DNA of 64,000 nucleotides from Modicisalibacter luteus DSM 23508. Lineage in GTDB: Bacteria > Pseudomonadota > Gammaproteobacteria > Pseudomonadales > Halomonadaceae. Within the stretch, counting starts at the first letter, position 1, and each line of letters opens with the position of its first letter. The notes under the pieces were generated by a model. That model ran no database searches and was not told where the DNA came from. It saw nothing but the letters and a program-made list of their open reading frames with translations. The stretch covers positions 124,001 to 188,000 of the forward strand of contig NZ_KB899996.1 in the NCBI RefSeq assembly GCF_000378505.1. Reading direction: 5' to 3'. The translations under genes and the position numbers were made by a program. Positions 40,292 through 48,736 of this stretch are shown here, piece after piece.

Positions 40292-42541
40292 CTAACCTTT
40301 GAAATCCTGGGGACCGAGCAGGCGTAGAATCTCGTCTGGAGAGACCAGCCCTTGGCGCAGCTTCTCACACGCATCATCGAGCAGCGTGGACATGCCCTGC
40401 TCCCTTGCCAACGCCTCGAATCGCCAAGGGCTTACGCCCTGCGCAACGGCTTCCCGCAAGGCATCGTTCATGAGCAGCACTTCATGCAGGCCAACCCGTC
40501 CTTTGTAACCCTGATGGCAATGACGACAGCCGCGCCCGCTATAGAAACGCGATTGCAAATCGAAAAGCCGCTTACCGAGACGCTCTGCCTGCTCAGACGA
40601 AAGCGAGACCTCTTCTCGGCAATGTGGGCAAACCTGCCTGGCCAGGCGCTGAACGGAAATGGCCTCCAGGGCAGACGCCAGCGCATACGGCCCCGCTTTC
40701 AGCTCAGTCAGGCGAGCCATGACGGAGGCAATGGAGTGCGCGCGCAGTGTCGAGAGCACCAGATGGCCGGAGGCCGCCGCCTCAAGGGCCGCAGTCGCGA
40801 TCTCCTCGGTGCGGAGCTCACCAAGCAGAATGATGTCGGGGTTCTGCTGCAACGTGGTGTGGAAGAGATTGGCAAAATCCGGCCCGGATCGCTTGTTTGC
40901 GGTAACTTGTCCGGCCAGGTCGGCCTGGTACTTCACCGGATTGTCCAAGGTGATGATGTGCTTCTCTGCGGAGGACGCATGATGTAGCAGGGCGTAAAGC
41001 ATGGATAGCTTGCCACTGTCGGTCGGCCCTGCAGCTATCATGATCCCCTGGGGTTGGCTGCTCGCATGCAGCAAGCGCCTGGCGTTATGTGGCGACAGGC
41101 CCAAGTCGCCGAGCGAGCGCGCGGCGGCCTGGCGTTCGAGGATCTGAATGGCGACTTTTTCGCCATGCACAGTAGGCAACAGTGTGATATCGAGGTCGAC
41201 GATGCGCATCGGCATCTTGACCGTAATGCGCCCTTCCTGGGGGTGCCGACGCTGGGTGATATCGAGTTCGGCCATCATCTTGATCCGCGATACCACGGAC
41301 ATCATCAGCGCCAATGGAATCTGAATCTTGTCCTGCAACACCCCGTCGATGCGGTAACTCACCGCAACATGATGGGTACGCGGATGAATATGGATAGCAC
41401 TGGCGCCAAGGCGCAGGGCTTCAAGAATAATGGCATTGACCAGGCGAATGGCAGGAGGGTCTGCCGAACTGCCCAATAACTGTTCAAGGCCTTCCGGGCT
41501 CTCCTCCTCGTCGAAAACGAGTTCGATTCCCTCATAGGGGTCATCATCGCCACCGTCAGACATTGTCTGTCCGGCAGCGTGTTGCCCTGCGTCGTCCAAT
41601 GTTTCAGCCAGTTTGTCTTGAACCTGCCCGACATCGCACAACAGGGGGCGGATATCGTAGCCGGTCATCGTTCCCAGAGCCTCGATCAGCCCCGTATCCA
41701 TGGGGTCGGCCATGGCCAGGTCGAGACGCTGCCCCACGATACGAAGCGGCAAAACCCACTGCTGAATGCATATCGCATGAGGGATAATGGCCAACAGGGA
41801 CGGGTCGATCAGGAATTCGCGCAGGTCGACATCTTCGCATAAGCACTCGTCGCGCAGCAGGGCATGCACTGCCTGAAGATCTACCCAGTCATGCTGGAGC
41901 AGATGGCTCAGAACCGGCGCCCTGTCAGTCTGCATTGCCTTGTGAAGATGCTGTATCTGCCGGACGTTAAGCAGACCTTTTCTATGCAGCAGCATTGCCA
42001 GCCGGTTACGCTTGCCTGCATCCAGGTTGTTCAGTGGCGCCAGGTTGACGGCGTGCCTGGGGCTCTCCTGCGCCAGGATACGATTGCGGCGCCGAAGTTC
42101 GTACTGCTCGAGGGCCAGGGCCACGGTCAGACGGAGATCATCATCATCCCAGGGTTTGAGGTTGAAACGGTAGACCGCCCCTTCCTTCATCGAGCCCATC
42201 ACCGCTTCGGTATTGGCATAGCCAGTCAGCATGATGCGCAGCGTTTCAGGCCATTGTTTGCGAACATAACGCAACAGCTCGCTGCCATTCATGCCGGGCA
42301 TCTTGAAGTCGCTGACGACCAGCTCGACCGGAGAGCTTTCCAGCAGCGACAATGCTTCCTCGGCGCTCCGGGCAAACAACAGCTCGTAGTTCTCGCGCTG
42401 AAAAACGCGTCGCAGCGCCGCCAGGATGCCTGGGTCGTCGTCCACCAGCAGCAGCCGATACGGTCTTGTCGGCGCTGCAAGCAGCGGACTTTTATCCTCT
42501 ACAGCGGCATCGACAAATAGGGCGGTGTAACGCTTATCCAC
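40292..42541 (-). CDS. Receiver-GspE/PilB-like fusion with degenerate ATPase site
   Basis: 749-residue protein. A receiver (about 28-145) has intact D78, T106 and K129 (VVSDFKMP, MLTGY, LKPWDDD). Residues 175-320 resemble the GspE/MshE N-terminal region, with RLAMLLHRKGLL recalling the c-di-GMP-binding MshEN motif. Residues 360-745 are a GspE/PilB ATPase fold with both CxxC zinc pairs (CPHC, CRHC). The ATPase signatures are altered: the P-loop reads GPTDSGKL (Leu512 where Thr/Ser binds Mg), DNPVKY replaces EDPVEY, and STLRAH replaces STLHTN. It may bind but probably does not efficiently hydrolyse ATP. There are no pilin or secretin genes nearby. Confidence 0.88.
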   Translation of the reverse strand: MDKRYTALFVDAAVEDKSPLLAAPTRPYRLLLVDDDPGILAALRRVFQRENYELLFARSAEEALSLLESSPVELVVSDFKMPGMNGSELLRYVRKQWPETLRIMLTGYANTEAVMGSMKEGAVYRFNLKPWDDDDLRLTVALALEQYELRRRNRILAQESPRHAVNLAPLNNLDAGKRNRLAMLLHRKGLLNVRQIQHLHKAMQTDRAPVLSHLLQHDWVDLQAVHALLRDECLCEDVDLREFLIDPSLLAIIPHAICIQQWVLPLRIVGQRLDLAMADPMDTGLIEALGTMTGYDIRPLLCDVGQVQDKLAETLDDAGQHAAGQTMSDGGDDDPYEGIELVFDEEESPEGLEQLLGSSADPPAIRLVNAIILEALRLGASAIHIHPRTHHVAVSYRIDGVLQDKIQIPLALMMSVVSRIKMMAELDITQRRHPQEGRITVKMPMRIVDLDITLLPTVHGEKVAIQILERQAAARSLGDLGLSPHNARRLLHASSQPQGIMIAAGPTDSGKLSMLYALLHHASSAEKHIITLDNPVKYQADLAGQVTANKRSGPDFANLFHTTLQQNPDIILLGELRTEEIATAALEAAASGHLVLSTLRAHSIASVMARLTELKAGPYALASALEAISVQRLARQVCPHCREEVSLSSEQAERLGKRLFDLQSRFYSGRGCRHCHQGYKGRVGLHEVLLMNDALREAVAQGVSPWRFEALAREQGMSTLLDDACEKLRQGLVSPDEILRLLGPQDFKG

Positions 42542-42550
42542 GGCTGTTCC

Positions 42551-43678
42551 TCAGTTCACCGGTATACGCAGGGTCACGCAAGTGCCTTCACCCAGCCGGC
42601 TTTCCATGCGGACCTCGCCCCGATGGGCCACGAGGATGTCTCTCGTCACGCTCAGCCCCAGGCCGCTGCCGGCACCGACGTCTCGCGTGGTAAAAAATGG
42701 CTCGAAGGCGCGCGCGAGAATGTCGTCAGGCATACCACACCCCTCATCCTCAATGAGCACCTCCAAGGCATTATCCTGCACTCGGCTCGCCACACGGATC
42801 TGCCCTCCCGCCTCAAGGGACTTGGTCGCGTTATCGAGCACGTTGTAAAACGCCTGGGATAGCTTGGCTGGATAGCCGGCGACCTCGGGCAGCTCCCCCA
42901 GGCGTAGGCTGAGAGGCAAGACCTGATTCTGCTCTGCCTGTATCAGGCGGCAGGCGGTCGTGATCAGTGCGTTGATATCGCAGGCCGCAAAGTCGGCCTG
43001 GTCGATGTTGGAAAAAGTCTTGAGATCCGACACGATGCGGGCGATACGCTTCGTGCCACTCGACGATTCGTCGAGGAGGGCATGGAAATCCTCAAACAGC
43101 ATGGCTGTCTCATGACTATCCGGCAGGCTCGCTTCAAGCTCGTCGAGATAATCATTGGCTACACGCAGATTGCTGCCAATAAAGCCGATTGGCGTGTTGA
43201 TCTCGTGAGCAATCCCAGCCGCCAACTGCCCGACCGCGCGCAGGCGGGCACTTTCGTAGAGTTCCTGCTGGGCCTTCTTTATAACCCGGACCTGCTCTTC
43301 GACTTGCTGCGTCAGCCGTTGGGCTAACTGCTTGTACTTTTCCTCTGACGCCTGCACCGCGGCATGTTTCTGCTGTAGCTCAAGATAACTGGCTTCAGTG
43401 GCATCGTGATGCAAATTTGCCGCCAAACGGTACTTGCCCGCATAGAAAAGCACCAGCTCGTAAAGCCGCACAGCTGCCTGATGCTGCTCCGCCGGAAGCT
43501 CTGCCTTCAACCAGCCAAGGGTATCGAGGTTGAACTCCAGCGGCCGTGATGCTCCGTCATCATGGGCATTCAGCGCAAAGGAGGCGCCGCTCAGCTTGCC
43601 AAGCAATTCCAGCAGGCGTGCCTGATGCGCCGGCGACAGCAAGTCATCCAGCGCAAAGTCATCTTCATAGTTACGCAT
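42551..43678 (-). CDS. Soluble sensor histidine kinase
   Basis: 375-residue cytosolic kinase. The N-terminal 110 residues have no recognised fold and no membrane segment; a coiled-coil-like helix (about 100-145) leads to the dimerisation helix with His158 in GIAHEINTPIGF, then HATPase with NVLDNATKSL, EDEGCGMP, FFTTRDVGAGSGLGLSV. Both the H- and N-boxes look functional. The start overlaps the MglA-like gene by 8 bases, and the next gene begins 9 bases after the stop. The uncharacterised N-terminus could be the partner surface for the GTPase, which is only inference. Confidence 0.9.
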   Translation of the reverse strand: MRNYEDDFALDDLLSPAHQARLLELLGKLSGASFALNAHDDGASRPLEFNLDTLGWLKAELPAEQHQAAVRLYELVLFYAGKYRLAANLHHDATEASYLELQQKHAAVQASEEKYKQLAQRLTQQVEEQVRVIKKAQQELYESARLRAVGQLAAGIAHEINTPIGFIGSNLRVANDYLDELEASLPDSHETAMLFEDFHALLDESSSGTKRIARIVSDLKTFSNIDQADFAACDINALITTACRLIQAEQNQVLPLSLRLGELPEVAGYPAKLSQAFYNVLDNATKSLEAGGQIRVASRVQDNALEVLIEDEGCGMPDDILARAFEPFFTTRDVGAGSGLGLSVTRDILVAHRGEVRMESRLGEGTCVTLRIPVN

Positions 43679-44339
43679 TGGAGGGCCCGCCAGTAGCGCT
43701 CAGGTTCTGTATGAATGCCTGGGAATCGATGGCGTGGTCACGCGCCAGGGCGAACTCGGCGTCTACAGCCGGGTAGAGACGACCCAGCAACTGGCGAAAG
43801 CTCTCCACGACACCCTGCCCATTGAGCGCGCTCGCCAGGGTCAGCGGCGCCCACGGAGTCGAGGACCACCGTGCCCGTAGCTTGTGCTCCTCGATTGCAT
43901 CCTGCCGGTCGCGTTTGTTGAACTGCACGGCCAGAGGCAGCTGCTCGATATCCATGCCCAACTTCTGAAGGTTTGCCGCCAGGTTATCGAAGGCAAAGGC
44001 ATTGTTGTCTTGCTGATTGAGCTGGGAATCGGCAACGAATATCGCCCCATCTGCCCGCGACAATACCGCCTTGCGCGTGCTGTCGTGCTGCACCTGGCCA
44101 GGAACGGTGTAAAGCTTCACACGTAGATCCAGCCCGCCTTCACTGCGCAAGCCAATGGGCAACATATCGAAAAACAGGGTACGGTCATCCCGTGTTTCCA
44201 GTGCCATGAGCTCACCTTTGCGCTGGGGCCGTAGCTGCGAATGCAATTGCATCAAATTTGTTGTTTTTCCACTCAGTGCGGGACCGTAATAGACGATCTT
44301 TAGAACCAGCTTGTTTTCGCTGGAAGAGTAAGTAGCCAT
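43671..44339 (-). CDS. MglA-like small GTPase
   Basis: 222-residue Ras-like GTPase of the MglA group. P-loop YYGPALSGKTTN (Gly19-Asn28), switch-II YTVPGQ (with the family's TVPG in place of DxxG), FVADSQ, and the guanine-specificity NKRD are all present. MglA proteins act as polarity switches for pili and motility in Myxococcus and for type IV pili elsewhere. The start ATG 44339 gives MATYSSSENKL; a start 13 codons upstream lacks a ribosome site. No MglB/roadblock gene is in the window. It lies between a degenerate HD-GYP gene and a kinase gene it overlaps. Confidence 0.9.
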   Translation of the reverse strand: MATYSSSENKLVLKIVYYGPALSGKTTNLMQLHSQLRPQRKGELMALETRDDRTLFFDMLPIGLRSEGGLDLRVKLYTVPGQVQHDSTRKAVLSRADGAIFVADSQLNQQDNNAFAFDNLAANLQKLGMDIEQLPLAVQFNKRDRQDAIEEHKLRARWSSTPWAPLTLASALNGQGVVESFRQLLGRLYPAVDAEFALARDHAIDSQAFIQNLSATGGPSNA

Positions 44340-44454
44340 ATCTATCAGCCCCTGATTGCTCGACGGGCGAGTCCACACTATCCAGTTCGTCTCTTTCTCC
44401 AGAGACGAAGAGCTTCCTGGCCTGTGTGGTCGCCCGGTTCATGGTGGGTTGTTC

Positions 44455-45789
44455 TTATCCAGCTTCGGGCTGAGGCTGACGTACATGAAGCGTATAACTT
44501 GCCGATTCCGTCGCTTCAAACTTGATCAGCTTATCGATAAGCCACGCATCCAGCTCTTTACCTTCGTTCAGCAGTAACGTGCCATTTTCGGCATAAAGAG
44601 AGCGTGCCATGACCATGCCTGGCTCCAGTTTGAGCGTATCAACCACCAGGACCGTATCATCGGCGAGCGTGGTATCCAGCTTCTGCTCGATACACAGACT
44701 GACGAACTGCTCACAAAGCTCTGGGTCATAGAATCGCCCAGAAAACTTCTGGAGCAACTTTAGAGCCTCGTCACGCTCCAGGTTGCGCGCGAGTACCGTA
44801 CCCTGCTGAAGCTCAACGAAATCTACGGCCAGCCTCAGCAGTCGTGCGCCGAACGGAATCTCCATCTCACGCAAGTGATCCGGAAAGCCACTGCCATTCC
44901 AGCGTTCCTGGTGATGACGTATCAGCATGGCTGCTTCACGCAGGGGCTCGAGTGTCATCAGCAAGCTCTCGCCAAGCTCGGGGTAGCGGCGATACTGGTC
45001 AAGGTCTTCCTTGTAGAGCAGATCCGAAGGGCGGGTGAACAGGCTGTCTTTCCAGGTCAGCTTACCGAGATTGTAGAGCGCAGCAGCCATGGCCAGGTTT
45101 CGGCTCGTTGCTTCATCCAGCTCATGGTGCTGTGCGAAAGCCTTGACCAGTGCCACGACCCGGCCGTTGGTCTGAAAGTCACGCGGTAACCGCTGATTGA
45201 TCAGTGATGAGAATACTTCAGTGGCCGTGACGTAGCTGCGCTTGAGCTCGGCATAGGCAAGGTCGAGCATATCGGCGACTTCCTGCAGTTCCGCCGTTCT
45301 TGCCCTTACCCGATTCTCGAGGTCGGCGTTCAGCTCCTGCAACTGCTGGTTTTGCGCCAGCGTGAGTCGCTCCAGCCGCTGTCGCTCACGCTCCGCAAAC
45401 TGGTAGTCGAGCGCCTGACGGATAATCAAGCGAAGCTCATCATCGTCCCAGGGCTTGCTGATATAGCGGTATATCTGTCCTTCGTTGATGGCCCTGATCG
45501 TCGTGCTGATATCAGCGTAGCCGGTGAGCAGAATGCTCAGGCAGTCCGGCCAATGCTGCTGTATCTCGGCAAGCAATGTGGCGCCATCCATGCCCGGCAT
45601 ACGGGCGTCGGAGACCACCAGATCCACGTGCTGGGCTTTCATCAGGTCCAGGGCTTGTTCGCCGCCGTTCGCTGTGAGCAGTGTATATGGTTCGTTCCTG
45701 AGCACCCGCCTCAGGCTTCTCAGGATATTTTCTTCATCGTCGACCAGCAGCAATGTCGGGGTTGCTGCTTCCAGGCACTGCTCGCTCAT
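44455..45789 (-). CDS. Receiver with HD-GYP-like domain, catalytic motif lost
   Basis: 444-residue protein. The receiver (about 10-130) has D61, T89 and K112 (VVSDARMP, LLTGY, SKPWDDD), nearly the same subfamily as the receivers in the two downstream multidomain proteins. A coiled coil (135-180) leads to an HD-GYP-like region (190-375) in which HD is replaced by Tyr239-Asn240 (ALYNLGK), an earlier metal histidine is missing (TNGRV), and GYP reads GFP in HHQERWNGSGFP. c-di-GMP hydrolysis is therefore unlikely. A C-terminal 70-residue segment follows. Its ATG overlaps the upstream kinase stop (ATGA), fixing the start at 45789. Confidence 0.9.
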   Translation of the reverse strand: MSEQCLEAATPTLLLVDDEENILRSLRRVLRNEPYTLLTANGGEQALDLMKAQHVDLVVSDARMPGMDGATLLAEIQQHWPDCLSILLTGYADISTTIRAINEGQIYRYISKPWDDDELRLIIRQALDYQFAERERQRLERLTLAQNQQLQELNADLENRVRARTAELQEVADMLDLAYAELKRSYVTATEVFSSLINQRLPRDFQTNGRVVALVKAFAQHHELDEATSRNLAMAAALYNLGKLTWKDSLFTRPSDLLYKEDLDQYRRYPELGESLLMTLEPLREAAMLIRHHQERWNGSGFPDHLREMEIPFGARLLRLAVDFVELQQGTVLARNLERDEALKLLQKFSGRFYDPELCEQFVSLCIEQKLDTTLADDTVLVVDTLKLEPGMVMARSLYAENGTLLLNEGKELDAWLIDKLIKFEATESASYTLHVRQPQPEAG

Positions 45790-47141
45790 ACTCCAATCTC
45801 TTTGCTGGCGTCTGACGTGGCTGGCTGTTGCGCTGGCAACCACACCCGGAAGCGTGTTCCACGGCCGACTTCACTAAATACCTGGATTCGCCCATGGTGT
45901 TTCTGGACAATGTTGTAGGAAAGCGATAGGCCAAGCCCGGTTCCCCTGCCTACCGGCTTGGTGGTAAAGAATGGCTCGTAAATGCGATTAAGCAGGGAGG
46001 GATCCATGCCCTTGCCAGTGTCTTCGACCTCGATCCAGACCCATGTTTCTTCGACGCCTGTACGCAGCGTAATACAGCCGAATTCCTCGATGGCATGTGC
46101 GGCATTGACCAGCAGGTTCATGATGACCTGATTGATCTGAGAGGAAATGCATTCGACCTCGGGAAGGTCCCCGTACTCCTTGACGACCTCTGCCTTGTAC
46201 TTGAGTTCGCTCTTGACCACGTTGAGGGTGGTATCAATGCCACGATGAAGGTCTGCCAGGCGGAACTCTTCTTCATCGATGTGCGAGAAGTCCTTGAGTG
46301 CAGTAATGATCTTCTTGACCCGCCCAAGGCCATCCTCTGATTCTGCTATCAGGTCTTCCACGTCGCTTCTGATGTATTCGTATTCGAGGCTCTGCTTGAG
46401 CTGCTTGAGCTCAGTAATATCCCCTGCCTGGTCCACAGAATCGATGATACGCAGCAAGTCCTTTACGTAACCTGTTAGCGTCTTGAGATTGGAAGATACA
46501 TAGCCGATAGGGTTGTTGATTTCATGGGCGACCCCGGCAGCAAGCTGCCCGATAGCCGCCATTTTCTCTGACTGAAGTAGCTGGTTATTGGCTTTTTCCA
46601 ACTGCTCAATGAGGTGCTTTTGCGCAACCTCACGTGTCGCTCCTGCGCTTGGCTCTGCAGGACAGGGTTTGGCGGTATCGACCCGGTCGGTGTCCCGCTG
46701 CAATACGAGAGCGTAGTGCACTTTCCTGTCTTCGCTAACGAAGGGAAACAGCTGCCAGCTCTGTACGGGCATGACCTTTTCTTCGGGAGGCCTGAAGGGT
46801 AGCTGAATCAGGCTATAGCCCTTTTCCCATGACAGGCTATTAAGCTCATCCTGGCCACTGGCCTGGTTAATCACCTGATGGAAGTATTCATTATCCGCTT
46901 CGGGAAAGACGCTGATGAAAGCGTGCCCCTCGGCCTGCGCCAGCGACTTGCCACTGCATTGGCTAACCAGCTCGTTCCAGTACCGAACCTTCAAATCCTG
47001 GTCGAGGACAATCAACCCCAGGTTGATACGCTCAACCATAGCGAGCATCAGGGAGGCATGAGAACTATCCAAGGAAGACTCCCAGGGTGATGTGGCCGGC
47101 AGCGAGGTTGGCAGGGGGTAGGTGCTCACGTTTAGCGTCAC
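45786..47141 (-). CDS. PAS sensor histidine kinase, first gene of the signalling operon
   Basis: 451-residue soluble kinase. A PAS domain (about 30-155, with INLGLIVLDQDLKVRYWN) is followed by a helix and the kinase core: His206 in GVAHEINNPIGYVSSNLK, N-box NLLVNAAHAI, then EDTGKGM and FFTTKPVGRGTGLGLSL. The start is a GTG at 47141 with no good ribosome site; GTG 47129 and ATG 47048 are alternatives, so the N-terminus is uncertain. Its stop overlaps the HD-GYP-like gene. A FliA-like promoter lies about 115 bases upstream. Confidence 0.88.
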   Translation of the reverse strand: MTLNVSTYPLPTSLPATSPWESSLDSSHASLMLAMVERINLGLIVLDQDLKVRYWNELVSQCSGKSLAQAEGHAFISVFPEADNEYFHQVINQASGQDELNSLSWEKGYSLIQLPFRPPEEKVMPVQSWQLFPFVSEDRKVHYALVLQRDTDRVDTAKPCPAEPSAGATREVAQKHLIEQLEKANNQLLQSEKMAAIGQLAAGVAHEINNPIGYVSSNLKTLTGYVKDLLRIIDSVDQAGDITELKQLKQSLEYEYIRSDVEDLIAESEDGLGRVKKIITALKDFSHIDEEEFRLADLHRGIDTTLNVVKSELKYKAEVVKEYGDLPEVECISSQINQVIMNLLVNAAHAIEEFGCITLRTGVEETWVWIEVEDTGKGMDPSLLNRIYEPFFTTKPVGRGTGLGLSLSYNIVQKHHGRIQVFSEVGRGTRFRVWLPAQQPATSDASKEIGV

Positions 47142-47449
47142 TCACGGAACGATATAGAAAAATGAAGCACTGCCTGCATGATCAAAGGGTTAACTGAAGG
47201 TGCAGACAGAACAGCCAATTGCGGTTCGGCGCGGGCCGTTAGACTCTAATTGCGTTATCGGCCAGGAAAGCCCGTTCTTGAGTGGGCGGAGAGATTTTTA
47301 GGAATTTTTTGCTCATTCGCGTGCAATAGCGCCCAGTTTGGTCCCTTATCAACCAACATGGCGTTCACTGAGGTAGGGAGTTTCTGCTGGAGAAGCCGCT
47401 AACAGTTAGATAAACCAAGCATTAGCGGCGTGTTAGGCAAGCAGGCTGG
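47142..47449. other. Spacer upstream of the signalling operon
   Basis: 308 bases without a gene, between the operon start and the end of the PLP-enzyme gene. It carries the sigma-28-like promoter listed separately and an AT-rich patch (TTTTTAGGAATTTTTT near 47294-47309). The minus-strand neighbour upstream lacks an obvious terminator here, so some read-through into the signalling operon is possible. Confidence 0.5.
47255..47281 (-). promoter_or_regulatory. Candidate sigma-28 (FliA) promoter of the signalling operon
   Basis: Minus strand reads TCAAGAAC, 11 bases, GCCGATAA. The -10 element matches the FliA consensus at all 8 positions and the -35 core TCAAG is the form common in pseudomonads; spacing is exact. 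It lies about 114 bases before the first start codon of the eight-gene operon. Confidence 0.6.
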
Positions 47450-48676
47450 CTAGAAAGACGTTTGCATTTGCTCAACGACATCCAGCCCCTCATTAACCAG
47501 GCACAGTTGCCGCCACTTGTCGAACGTCAGGCAAGGATGCGACGCACCGAACGCCACGATATCCCCTATCCGGACATCACCGGCACCTTCCGGCAGGGCA
47601 ATAAAGGCGTGTTGATCCATCAACTTGGTCACCTTCCACCCCGCCACGCTCAACAGGTCTTTGGCGTTGCCCCCTTCACGGTATCGACGCAGCGGCTCGG
47701 GTAGCTGATCGAAGCCGATATCACGCTTGCCCAACGCGATGATCGCCAACCCCGGCTCGGGCAACGACTGCACCTGTGCAAATACCTCCAGAGCTGGCAG
47801 CAGCCCCTCATGAAGGTCGGGGCGTCGCGTCAACACGCCTCTCTGCGCCTCTCGGTACAGGCCATGGTCGTGAACCACGTAGCAGCCCGGTCTCAGTACC
47901 GGCACGAACCGTCCACGCAGCTCGGCGGCATCGAACGCCTCGGCGATCAGGTCGTACCAGGCCGAGCCTGAGGCAGTGATGATCGGTGCCTCTACCGCAA
48001 GCAGGCCATCCTGGTCGAGACGCTGGGCACAGGCGATCAATTGCGCAGCATAGTCACGAATTGCCGGCACCGGGTCCGTGCCATGCACTACACCCTCGTA
48101 GCCTTCCATACCGGCCATGCGCAGTGCCGGTTGGGCAGCCACGCTGTGTGCCACGCCGAGAACCTGTTCAAGCGTACGGCAGCCTGTGCGCCCCCCGGGT
48201 ACACCCAGTTCAACCAGGACATTGAGCGTTTGCCCGGCGGCAGCGAAATGGCGCCCCAGCGCTTCGACGTTGGCGGTGGAGTCGACCACGCAGTAGACCT
48301 CGGCGCCTGCCTCGATCAACCCGGCGACGATCGCCATGTTGGCTTCGCCGATCAACTGATTGGCCATCAGCAAGCGCTGTACGCCAGCCGCGAAGGCCGC
48401 TCGGCACTGGGGCGCCGTGGCCAGGGTAATGCCCCAGGCGCCAGCCTCGAGCTGTCTCTGGAATAATGCCGGCGTCATGGTGGTCTTGCCGTGCGGTGCG
48501 AGATAGGCCCCATGAGACGCGGCGAAGCGCTGCATCCACGCCAGGTTATGCGCCAGAGGCGCCTCGAAGATTGCCGCCGCCGGCAGGCTGACCCCGGTCA
48601 GCAGTGATCCCCCTGTCTCGGGCGTGCCCTTGTCCCCCAACGTCGTGGTGTTGGCCTTCCGTTTCGTTTCGCGCAT
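47450..48676 (-). CDS. PLP enzyme of the D-threonine aldolase / D-serine dehydratase-like family
   Basis: 408-residue fold-type III enzyme: an alanine-racemase-like barrel with the PLP lysine in YLAPHGKTTMTP near residue 60, and the C-terminal metal-site region with FGASHPCLTFDKW, where His and Cys are conserved. Members act on D-threonine, D-serine or 3-hydroxy-D-aspartate; the exact substrate is not readable from sequence. ATG 48676 has AGGGGGAG a few bases upstream, better than a GTG six codons earlier. It is divergent from the RpiR regulator of the D-aminoacylase operon, so it fits a D-amino-acid catabolic module. Confidence 0.88.
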   Translation of the reverse strand: MRETKRKANTTTLGDKGTPETGGSLLTGVSLPAAAIFEAPLAHNLAWMQRFAASHGAYLAPHGKTTMTPALFQRQLEAGAWGITLATAPQCRAAFAAGVQRLLMANQLIGEANMAIVAGLIEAGAEVYCVVDSTANVEALGRHFAAAGQTLNVLVELGVPGGRTGCRTLEQVLGVAHSVAAQPALRMAGMEGYEGVVHGTDPVPAIRDYAAQLIACAQRLDQDGLLAVEAPIITASGSAWYDLIAEAFDAAELRGRFVPVLRPGCYVVHDHGLYREAQRGVLTRRPDLHEGLLPALEVFAQVQSLPEPGLAIIALGKRDIGFDQLPEPLRRYREGGNAKDLLSVAGWKVTKLMDQHAFIALPEGAGDVRIGDIVAFGASHPCLTFDKWRQLCLVNEGLDVVEQMQTSF

Positions 48677-48736
48677 CACGCTCCCCCTTTTCACGCCACG
48701 TCAGGTATAGCGTTAGTGCCTTCGACGACACCTGCC

